Source of the DNA: Clostridia bacterium | GTDB taxonomy: Bacteria > Bacillota > Clostridia > Oscillospirales > Acutalibacteraceae | Assembly (NCBI GenBank): GCA_017502965.1 | Contig: JAFVTZ010000148.1 | Coordinates: 1-7,554, forward strand | DNA: 7,554 nucleotides | Direction of reading: 5' to 3' | In this document: piece after piece, positions 1-6,094 of the stretch | Layout of the letters: every line of letters begins with the position of its first letter | Position numbering within the stretch: position 1 is the first letter of the stretch | Made by a program: the position numbers and the translations under genes | The notes under the pieces: model-generated | The model's input: only the letters and a program-made list of their open reading frames with translations | Told to the model about the DNA's origin: nothing | Database searches by the model: none

Positions 1-3000
1 ACATCAAACGCTTCAAACTTGGTGGGATAATTACTGTTGTCAGATGAGCCAAAGGCATTTTCTCCTATTGCCTTTACGCCCCTGCCGATAGTAATAACCG
101 AAATCTTATCACCGCAGGAAAGGAAGGCTCTGTCGCCGATTTTCTGAATAAACGCACTGTCAAGATTAACATCTGTAAGAGATGTGCAGTTCGCAAATGC
201 TTCTGTTCCTATAAGTTGGCTGTAATAAACCTGATTGCCGTCAATATAATCCTGTAATTTTTGATTATTATCGTCATCAGTTTCGGCAAAACGCACAGTT
301 TCAAGCAAGGAAGCATTTAAAAAGGCATAGTCGCCCACTTCCCTCACATATTTAAGTTCAACCGATTTTATATTACTGTAAGCAAAGGCATAGGGAGCCA
401 CTCTTACAACAAGTTCGGGAAGAACATAATTATCAGAAAATGTTTTACAGGCAGGAGCGTCTATAGCACATATTTCTACCGACTTATCAAATGCCTCAAT
501 ATACTGAGTTGCAAACAGTACACCGTCTATATCATTAAAATACCTGTTTCCTTCTTCTACCTCGTATGAAGCCAATTTATACTGCCCCATAAGTTTTCCG
601 CTCTTTTCAAGACCAAAAATCTGTCCGCCCGAGGTATATTCATGAAGTGATTTAAGGCTTTTTCCTATGGTTATCTTTTCTACAGAAGAACAACCCTTTA
701 AAATACCCTCTCCTATTTCAGAAACCAGACTTCCGAGGTTTATCTCGCTCATAGCGACACAACCCGCAAAAGCACTGTCAACAATTTTTGTTACTGCGCT
801 TATTGACCTGCCCTCAAATACATAATCTGGTATGACAACTGCTCCCGATAGATTGGAGTTTTCAGTTTTTTCAACACTGCATTCACGCAGTATACGGGTT
901 TGATGAACGTTTTCATAGGAAATATCCTCAACACCGTAAGCCACACCCTGAGTATCTTTTGAATCGGACAAAAGATATATCTCGCCGTCAGTCACAGTGC
1001 CGTTTTGCTGACCAAAACTATCTTCGCAAAGTGTATACAAACCATTACTGACTTTGGTTGCTATGCTTGAATCAATAAAGCCGTTGTTAATACCTGCAAA
1101 TAATCCGGCTATTCCCAAATTAAGACTTGATACAACATCAATTTTAAAGTTTTCAAACGCCGCCGCACAGCGTGTTACGGTAGAAGTTGCATCTATAGCA
1201 CCAAACATTCCGCCGGCTGTTATATCGGCTTTCGAGTAGAAAAATTGCGGTGTTTTTGGGAATTCTGCCATACCGCGTGAAAAATCCGTTTCGGTTACAT
1301 AATAACATACATCAGTGGATGTTCTTGGAACCGTACACCATATTTTAGCATTATCGATAATCACACCGTATGTATCTGCCTGTGTATTAAGTGGATTATC
1401 TGTTTCAAAATTCACATAAGCCGAACCGATAATATTGCCCTGAGCATCAATCTCATTCGCTACAGCTTTAGGCCCCTGACCGGAAACGGCAACAGTTGTT
1501 CCGTCTGACCAATTAAGGGTAAAATCGGTAGAACCTGCAGTTTTACAGGTGACATTTCCGCCAAGCCAGGATTCACCAACAAATGAATAATATGTTAAAT
1601 ATTCTACTATTCCCTCTTCTTCTACCGAATTAACACACATTAGATTAACTCCGGTCAGTCCATCAAGAGTTTTAGGATTATAATACAACTCATATTTTTT
1701 TGAATCTTTTATTGCCCAAGAACGCGGCTCGTCGGTTGAATACTCACCTTTATAACCGTTTGAACCCCACGTAATCGGTGTGCCGTTATCCTTTACAGTA
1801 GTGCTACCCTTAGAACCAGAGCTTCCCCAAACAGTACGGTTTCCCCAACCGACATTGTAAAAATAACCTGCCGTACCGGCTGTACCTGCGGTTGTTCCAG
1901 GTGAACCGGCCCAAGGGGTATAATCACACAACTTTCCATCATACCAATAATGATGATAGGTTCCGTTTACAATATAAGCATCACCGGAAATATACATATT
2001 ATCAGAAATAACAGCGTTATAAAAACTACCGTTGTTACCGCCGTTTCCGCCGCTTCCCACATCTCCACCCGAACCGCCGTTTTTGCCCCTCATTCGGCTG
2101 TCATCCAAAGACCAGTTACTGCCAAAGTTCTCTGTGTCACCGTTGGCACCGTTTCCACCATTACCGCCGTTAGCACCGCAACCACCAGCACCTGACATAC
2201 CAGCTCTTGCTCTGAATGCATCAGCATTAACCAAAACAGACGAGGCCTTTAGGGCACAAGCACTGTTACCGCCGTTTCCACCGTCTCCGCCGTCTCCGCC
2301 GTCTCCGCCGCGTCCGGAATCAAAACCGCTATCCCATTTAGCATTTCCTATCGAACCGTTACCGCCGTTGCCGCCGAAACCGCCATTACCGCCATGACCG
2401 CCATCACCTGCTGTAACATTAACATATGGAGAATTATTAACTACAAACCGACCGGTAAGTTCAACAGCTGCCGCACCGTTACCGCCATGACCGCCGTTTT
2501 GACCTTTACCGCCGTTTTTACCGCGAACACTGGATGCACTACCCCATACACCGTCAGCACCGTCAGCACCGTCAGCACCGTCAGCGGCTTCTCCGCCATT
2601 TCCACCTTTGATTGAAACTCCTGCAGCATCTTCTATAAATAACTCTTTTGCCTTAATTGCAATATTACCGTCAGTTCCCGATATTCCGTTATTCACACTT
2701 ATATCACTATAGCCGGCACCGCCATGGAAATTTACAGATGCATCACCGCTTATAACAACTGTACTATCAGGTGCGTTTATAGCCATTCCGCCCGCAGCAT
2801 CAATTTTACCTTTACCACCCGCAACAGAAATACCCGTTCTTTCTTTAACGGTTGAATAAATATATAAATTTCTACCGCCCTCTACTGTTATTGCATCACA
2901 AGATTTTGGTGCGCTTATATGAATATCTTCTAACTCAAGGTAAAAATCAAAATCAGGATTATCTGCTATATTAATACTAAACAATGTATTGGTTGCCTTT

Positions 3001-3827
3001 GGGTTACTGATTATTTTCAATGCTGTAACCTGACCACTAATATCAATATGTGTTGTGTTATAAAACACAGGAACATTCGACATATCAAGTATTACACCCT
3101 GACCGTAAGGGTTATCCGATATAATTGTTGTCGGAATATCGGCTTCTTCCATAGGGGTATATTTGATAACATCATTTCGGTCGAGAGGATTAACATTTGC
3201 AAAAGAAATATTTAAAGCACCGTTTACATAGCAATCTGTAATTTTGCTATTTTCACTGTAACCGGTCAAAACACCGAAAGTACTGTCATAAATGTAATTA
3301 TATTCAGTCTTTGATTGATATAAACCGAAATTTTTAATTTCAGCACCCTTTATGTATCCAAAAAAGCCGACATAATTAGTCTCAGAAACCGCATCTGTCG
3401 CACTGCTTCCGCTGATTTTCACATTGATGACCTCGTGATTATCACCGTCAAAATTACCGAGATACGGATTTTTATAGCCGATAGGAGTCCATTCGGCATT
3501 ACCCAAGTCAATATTAACGGTGAGTTTAACATAAACACCGTCAGCATTATATTTTGTATTACCGCTGTTCACCTGCGAAGCAAAGTATTTAAGGTCTCCT
3601 CGGGTATTTATAAGATAGGGTTCTTTTTCAGTTCCGCTACCGCTGAGCCCTTCTTCCGATGTAGTATCATCAGTATTATAGCAATCATCCGCAATAATGT
3701 CTCCGAACGAAAGCATATTATTGCTATCTTCTGCAACACTTTCAGCAGAAGAAGCATAAACAGGAATTGTTCCTATAAGAATTACAACCGCCAGAAATAA
3801 CGATAAAAACTTTTTCGAAAGTTTCAA
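1..3827 (-). CDS. Large secreted BspA-like/GLUG-like adhesin with Gly-rich arms (C-terminus beyond window)
   Basis: The minus strand is open without a stop from the TTG at 3825-3827 to the window edge, giving 1275 codons and an incomplete 3' end. Residues 1-25 form a signal peptide: basic MKLSKK, a hydrophobic core, and a V-Y-A cleavage site before SSAE. From residue 60 a GLSGSGTEKEPYLI segment leads into a domain with the WTPIG/GNFDG pattern typical of surface beta-helix proteins. GLUG-like motifs follow near residues 153-168 and 184-205. Beta-rung segments begin near 311, 348, 389, 454, 524 and 605, the last four carrying long Gly-rich extensions (about 408-675). More GLUG-like motifs lie at 872-925, and residues 996 onward are LRR_5/BspA-type repeats with phrases such as VDSAFAGC and IGENAF. 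TTG is chosen because an in-frame stop lies upstream at 3858-3860, AAAGGGG is 8 bases upstream, and the first internal ATG would remove the signal peptide. A surface or secreted adhesin or glycan-binding role is inferred; any wall anchor would be outside the window. Confidence 0.88.
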   Translation of the reverse strand, partial: MKLSKKFLSLFLAVVILIGTIPVYASSAESVAEDSNNMLSFGDIIADDCYNTDDTTSEEGLSGSGTEKEPYLINTRGDLKYFASQVNSGNTKYNADGVYVKLTVNIDLGNAEWTPIGYKNPYLGNFDGDNHEVINVKISGSSATDAVSETNYVGFFGYIKGAEIKNFGLYQSKTEYNYIYDSTFGVLTGYSENSKITDCYVNGALNISFANVNPLDRNDVIKYTPMEEADIPTTIISDNPYGQGVILDMSNVPVFYNTTHIDISGQVTALKIISNPKATNTLFSINIADNPDFDFYLELEDIHISAPKSCDAITVEGGRNLYIYSTVKERTGISVAGGKGKIDAAGGMAINAPDSTVVISGDASVNFHGGAGYSDISVNNGISGTDGNIAIKAKELFIEDAAGVSIKGGNGGEAADGADGADGADGVWGSASSVRGKNGGKGQNGGHGGNGAAAVELTGRFVVNNSPYVNVTAGDGGHGGNGGFGGNGGNGSIGNAKWDSGFDSGRGGDGGDGGDGGNGGNSACALKASSVLVNADAFRARAGMSGAGGCGANGGNGGNGANGDTENFGSNWSLDDSRMRGKNGGSGGDVGSGGNGGNNGSFYNAVISDNMYISGDAYIVNGTYHHYWYDGKLCDYTPWAGSPGTTAGTAGTAGYFYNVGWGNRTVWGSSGSKGSTTVKDNGTPITWGSNGYKGEYSTDEPRSWAIKDSKKYELYYNPKTLDGLTGVNLMCVNSVEEEGIVEYLTYYSFVGESWLGGNVTCKTAGSTDFTLNWSDGTTVAVSGQGPKAVANEIDAQGNIIGSAYVNFETDNPLNTQADTYGVIIDNAKIWCTVPRTSTDVCYYVTETDFSRGMAEFPKTPQFFYSKADITAGGMFGAIDATSTVTRCAAAFENFKIDVVSSLNLGIAGLFAGINNGFIDSSIATKVSNGLYTLCEDSFGQQNGTVTDGEIYLLSDSKDTQGVAYGVEDISYENVHQTRILRECSVEKTENSNLSGAVVIPDYVFEGRSISAVTKIVDSAFAGCVAMSEINLGSLVSEIGEGILKGCSSVEKITIGKSLKSLHEYTSGGQIFGLEKSGKLMGQYKLASYEVEEGNRYFNDIDGVLFATQYIEAFDKSVEICAIDAPACKTFSDNYVLPELVVRVAPYAFAYSNIKSVELKYVREVGDYAFLNASLLETVRFAETDDDNNQKLQDYIDGNQVYYSQLIGTEAFANCTSLTDVNLDSAFIQKIGDRAFLSCGDKISVITIGRGVKAIGENAFGSSDNSNYPTKFEAFD
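2281..2307 (-). repeat. Perfect 9-bp tandem repeat, three copies (codes Gly-Gly-Asp)
   Basis: The plus-strand unit ccgtctccg is repeated three times exactly, with a degenerate copy (ccgtttcca) immediately before it at 2272-2280. It encodes the GGDGGDGGD stretch in the returning arm of the second unit (about residues 507-516). As with the other tandem tract, length change by slippage would stay in frame. Confidence 0.93.
2550..2585 (-). repeat. Perfect 9-bp tandem repeat, four copies (codes Ala-Asp-Gly)
   Basis: On the plus strand the unit accgtcagc occurs four times head to tail with no mismatch. On the coding strand it reads GCTGACGGT and encodes Ala-Asp-Gly repeats at residues 415-426, in the first outgoing Gly-rich arm. 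Because the unit is a multiple of three, copy changes would lengthen or shorten the arm without breaking the frame. Confidence 0.95.
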
Positions 3828-3835
3828 CCCAATTA

Positions 3836-3842
3836 CCCCTTT
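3836..3842 (-). promoter_or_regulatory. Ribosome binding site deciding the TTG start of the adhesin
   Basis: The minus strand reads AAAGGGG, followed by 8 bases and then TTG. No ATG or GTG lies in frame between this site and the upstream stop at 3858-3860, so the site supports the TTG start and hence the signal peptide. Confidence 0.75.
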
Positions 3843-3859
3843 AAAATATATTCTATTTT

Positions 3860-3865
3860 ATTATA
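3860..3865 (-). promoter_or_regulatory. Probable -10 element of the adhesin promoter
   Basis: The minus strand has a perfect TATAAT here, about 32 bases upstream of the TTG start. Transcription would begin near 3853 and give a short leader of about 26 bases. The -35 position 17 bases further upstream (3883-3888, TAGATA) is poor and lies inside a palindrome, so an activator may be needed. The region is AT-rich, which limits confidence. Confidence 0.5.
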
Positions 3866-3878
3866 CATTTTTCTACAC

Positions 3879-3894
3879 AGTATATCTATATACT
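3879..3894. promoter_or_regulatory. Operator-like inverted repeat AGTATAT-CT-ATATACT
   Basis: A perfect 7-bp inverted repeat with a 2-base centre covers the expected -35 position of the adhesin promoter. It shares the AGTATA/TATACT core with the palindrome at 3907-3916, centre to centre 25 bp. A dimeric regulator could bind either or both sites. The AT-rich background makes chance symmetry possible. Confidence 0.35.
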
Positions 3895-3906
3895 TATTGT
3901 ATAAAA

Positions 3907-3916
3907 AAGTATACTT
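3907..3916. promoter_or_regulatory. Operator-like palindrome AAGTATACTT
   Basis: This perfect 10-bp palindrome overlaps the first two bases of the TTGACA -35 element of the rightward promoter (3915-3920), a position where a bound repressor would block RNA polymerase. Its core matches the inverted repeat at 3879-3894. Confidence 0.35.
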
Positions 3917-3943
3917 GACATTGTATATAATATTTCTCATAAA
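3915..3943 (+). promoter_or_regulatory. Probable sigma-A promoter of the flavoprotein-MATE operon
   Basis: A perfect TTGACA (3915-3920) is followed after 17 bases by CATAAA (3938-3943), a 4-of-6 match to the -10 consensus. TAAAAT at 3940-3945 is an alternative with a 19-base spacer. Transcription would start near 3950, leaving a leader of about 60 bases. A further possible -10, TAGAAT at 3973-3978, has no good -35 and is less likely. Confidence 0.55.
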
Positions 3944-3994
3944 ATTAAGTAGAAATATTTGGTCTTATGTGGTAGAATATTCTATATTTTAATT

Positions 3995-4001
3995 AAAGAG
4001 G
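3995..4001 (+). promoter_or_regulatory. Ribosome binding site of the flavoprotein gene
   Basis: AAAGAGG stands 9 bases before the ATG at 4011, a normal Firmicute spacing that supports this start. Confidence 0.7.
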
Positions 4002-4010
4002 CGAATTATT

Positions 4011-4628
4011 ATGAAAGTTCTTCTAATAAACGGAAGTCCGAATGCAAACGGCAATACTGCAACTGCCCTCAAAGAGGCAAAAAAGATTTTTGACAGTGAG
4101 GGAATCGAAACCGAAATTATTCATATAGGAAACAAGGCTGTGAGAAGTTGTATCGGTTGCCGCAAATGCACCCAGAGCGGCAAATGCGTGTTTGACGATA
4201 TCGTTAACGAATCAGCCGCAAAATTCGAGGAATGTGACGGTGTTATCGTAGGTAGTCCTGTATACTATGCGGCGGCAAATCCTGCGGTTACGGCATTTTT
4301 AACAAGACTTTTTTACAGCACACATTTTAATAAATCAATGAAAGTCGGAGCGGCTGTGGTTGCCGCAAGGCGAGGCGGATGCTCTGCCGCTTTTGATGAA
4401 CTTAATAAATTTTTCACTATAAGCGGTATGCCTGTAGCTTCCAGCCAGTATTGGAACAGTATCCACGGAGCAAAAGCGGGAGATGCAGAGGACGATGCCG
4501 AAGGGTTACAAACTATGCGCACCCTTGCCCGAAATATGACCTTTTTGATGCGCAGTATCGCACTCGGCAAAGAAAAATACGGTCTGCCCGAAAAAGAACC
4601 TGTGGAAAGGACAAATTTCATACGCTGA
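4011..4628 (+). CDS. Flavodoxin-fold NAD(P)H-dependent reductase, probable iron-sulfur flavoprotein
   Basis: This 205-residue cytoplasmic protein has the N-terminal strand and phosphate-binding loop of the NADPH-dependent FMN reductase family (VLLINGSPNANGNT, residues 3-16), expected to hold the FMN phosphate. The second FMN-contact loop is visible as GSPVYYAAANP (81-91). Between them is a compact cysteine cluster, C47-x2-C50-x2-C53-x5-C59, which resembles the CX2CX2CX4-7C motif of the Isf iron-sulfur flavoproteins and suggests one [4Fe-4S] cluster. The length is normal for the family and both ends look complete. The likely role is electron transfer to, or reduction of, small substrates such as quinones, nitro compounds or other oxidants; the real substrate cannot be read from sequence. 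The MATE gene begins 12 bases after the stop, so the two are probably co-transcribed. A plain FMN reductase lacking the cluster is the alternative. Confidence 0.9.
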   Translation: MKVLLINGSPNANGNTATALKEAKKIFDSEGIETEIIHIGNKAVRSCIGCRKCTQSGKCVFDDIVNESAAKFEECDGVIVGSPVYYAAANPAVTAFLTRLFYSTHFNKSMKVGAAVVAARRGGCSAAFDELNKFFTISGMPVASSQYWNSIHGAKAGDAEDDAEGLQTMRTLARNMTFLMRSIALGKEKYGLPEKEPVERTNFIR

Positions 4629-4640
4629 CGGAATTTTGAA

Positions 4641-6014
4641 ATGCAAAGTTTATTCATAAAAGACAAGGAATTTTACAAAAATGTAGCGCGGATTTCAATT
4701 CCTATAGCGCTTCAGGGACTCATAACAACAGGTGTCAATATGATGGACACCGTAATGGTGGGGGCTGTGGGTGAAACCGAACTTTCGGCAGTTTCGCTTG
4801 CAAATCAGTTTATCAATATTTTCCATATTTTCTGTATGGGAATAGGAATGGGAGCATCTGTTCTTGTTTCCAGATATTACGGTATGAAAGATAAACCCGC
4901 CCTTAAAAAGACGGTGGCGATAATGCTGAGGCTAACTCTTATTATGGCTTTACTGTTTTGTATTGCAACGGTTCTTCTGCCAAAACAGATAATGAAGATT
5001 TACACCACCGAAAGCGACATAATAACACTCGGTATTGAATATTTAAGATATTCGGTTATAAGTTATTTCTTTTTAGGGCTTTCCCTTACAAGCACCATTG
5101 TGCTAAGAAATGTAGGTCTTGTGAAGATACCTCTTTACACATCTATCGGTGCTTTTTTCGTTAATGTAGGAGCAAACTATATCTTCATTTTCGGAAAATT
5201 CGGAGCACCGAAAATGGGAGTTGCAGGTGCGGCTTTAGGCACACTTATTGCAAGAATTTTTGAGTTTATAATAATCTGCGGTTATTTGTTTTTAAAAGAC
5301 AAAGAGATAAAATTCCGCATAAAAGATTTATTTATGAAAGTTGGTGCTCTTTGGAAAGAGTACATGAGAATCAGTATTCCCGTGCTGATTTCTGACGGTA
5401 TTTTAGCGCTTGGAAATAACTCGGTTGCAATGGTTATCGGCAGACTTGGGGAGAGTTTTGTTGCAGCAAATGCAGTGACCGCTGTAACACAGCAGTTGAG
5501 TTCGGTAATGATACAGGGTTTTTCTCAGGCAGGCAGTATCGTTACGGGACACACTTTAGGACAGGGAGACCGCGAAAAGGCCTTGCGTCAGGGCTATGCC
5601 TTTTTAGGAATAGGTATAATATTCGGTTTTGTTGCCGCAGGAATAATAACCCTTATAAATGCGCCCATAATTGCGGCGTATAATCTTTCCCCTCAGACTA
5701 AATCCATTGCAGAACAACTTATGCTTTCCATCAGCATAATAATTGTTTTTCAGGCTACAAACAGCATTATGACAAAAGGTGTACTTAGAGGCGGCGGAGA
5801 CACAAAAGTGCTTATGACGGCGGATAATATATTCCTCTGGATAGCAAGTATTCCGCTCGGCATACTTGCAGGGCTTGTTCTTCATCTGCCTGCTTTCTGG
5901 ATATACTTTGCCCTTAAAATCGATCAGGTTTTGAAGGCTTTCTGGTGTGTGATACGCCTCAGAAGCGGAAAATGGATTAAAAAAATACGGACAGAAAGTG
6001 AAATAGAATCATAA
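4641..6014 (+). CDS. MATE family multidrug/metabolite efflux transporter
   Basis: This 457-residue integral membrane protein matches the usual MATE size (about 450-460, 12 membrane helices). Its two halves show the family's internal pseudo-repeat: ISIPIALQGL...DTVMVGAVGE (residues 18-44) in the first and ISIPVLISDG...GRLGE in the second, starting at residue 244. Other MATE landmarks are the MGVAGAALGT segment before helix 6 and LRGGGDTK (382-389). Several strongly hydrophobic stretches are evident, for example about 86-107 and 127-150. MATE proteins export cationic or amphipathic drugs and metabolites in exchange for Na+ or H+; neither the coupling ion nor the substrate is determinable here. 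The ATG has only a weak ACGGA upstream (4628-4632) and lies 12 bases past the flavoprotein stop, so translation is probably coupled to that gene. No terminator is seen between it and serS, so some read-through is possible. Confidence 0.95.
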   Translation: MQSLFIKDKEFYKNVARISIPIALQGLITTGVNMMDTVMVGAVGETELSAVSLANQFINIFHIFCMGIGMGASVLVSRYYGMKDKPALKKTVAIMLRLTLIMALLFCIATVLLPKQIMKIYTTESDIITLGIEYLRYSVISYFFLGLSLTSTIVLRNVGLVKIPLYTSIGAFFVNVGANYIFIFGKFGAPKMGVAGAALGTLIARIFEFIIICGYLFLKDKEIKFRIKDLFMKVGALWKEYMRISIPVLISDGILALGNNSVAMVIGRLGESFVAANAVTAVTQQLSSVMIQGFSQAGSIVTGHTLGQGDREKALRQGYAFLGIGIIFGFVAAGIITLINAPIIAAYNLSPQTKSIAEQLMLSISIIIVFQATNSIMTKGVLRGGGDTKVLMTADNIFLWIASIPLGILAGLVLHLPAFWIYFALKIDQVLKAFWCVIRLRSGKWIKKIRTESEIES

Positions 6015-6024
6015 TTTTCAATAT

Positions 6025-6053
6025 TTGACAAAGACTGTTCATTATGATATACT
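6025..6053 (+). promoter_or_regulatory. Strong sigma-A promoter of serS, extended -10
   Basis: TTGACA (6025-6030), a 17-base spacer and TATACT (6048-6053), preceded by TG at 6045-6046 with one base between, make a nearly ideal promoter. Transcription would start near 6060, giving a leader of only about 35 bases. Confidence 0.85.
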
Positions 6054-6079
6054 GAAGTTTAAGATTTAAAGAGGTTTCC

Positions 6080-6086
6080 AAGGAGG
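6080..6086 (+). promoter_or_regulatory. Strong ribosome binding site of serS
   Basis: AAGGAGG lies 8 bases before the ATG at 6095, a near-perfect anti-16S match that fixes the start. Confidence 0.9.
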
Positions 6087-6094
6087 AACAAAAA

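Larger units (their letters stand above)
1801..2663 (-). repeat. Four beta-rung plus Gly-rich-arm repeat units in the adhesin
   Basis: Residues 389-675 of the adhesin divide into four units starting at I389, A454, A605 and C524 (order 389, 454, 524, 605; spacing 65, 70 and 81 residues). Each begins with about 20 residues of alternating hydrophobic character (for example IAIKAKELFIEDAAGVSI and AVELTGRFVVNNSPYVNV), like one rung of a beta-helix. In the first three units this is followed by an outgoing Gly-rich arm (408-427, 473-491, 543-563), a tip containing a Trp (W428, W498, W572) and an Arg (R435, R506, R580), and a returning Gly-rich arm (436-453, 507-521, 581-600). The fourth unit is looser: its extension is rich in Gly, Thr, Ala and aromatics, with W661 and W667. 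Two earlier rungs (311 and 348) have only short Gly turns, so the arms look like expanded turns of an existing repeat. Confidence 0.75.

Noticed and set aside
2032..2397. Plus-strand frame coding a Pro/Leu-rich peptide of 121 residues
   Set aside because: It is the antisense shadow of the Gly-rich arm codons (GGC/GGT become GCC/ACC) in the adhesin. It has no ribosome binding site and the minus frame is far more protein-like.
2272..2585. Short repeated units resembling a CRISPR array
   Set aside because: Units are 9 bp, directly adjoining and in frame with the coding sequence. There are no spacers.
3435..3800. Plus-strand frame of 121 residues rich in Ile
   Set aside because: It lies wholly opposite the adhesin signal peptide and N-terminal domain, shows no recognisable domain and lacks a ribosome binding site.
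3842..3860. Inverted repeat TAAAATA/TATTTTA in the adhesin leader, as a terminator or operator
   Set aside because: It is pure A/T with a weak stem and no T tract in a suitable place, and such symmetry is common by chance in this AT-rich stretch.
6015..6094. Search for a terminator between the MATE gene and serS
   Set aside because: No GC-containing stem followed by a T run was found. Only the serS promoter and ribosome binding site are there.
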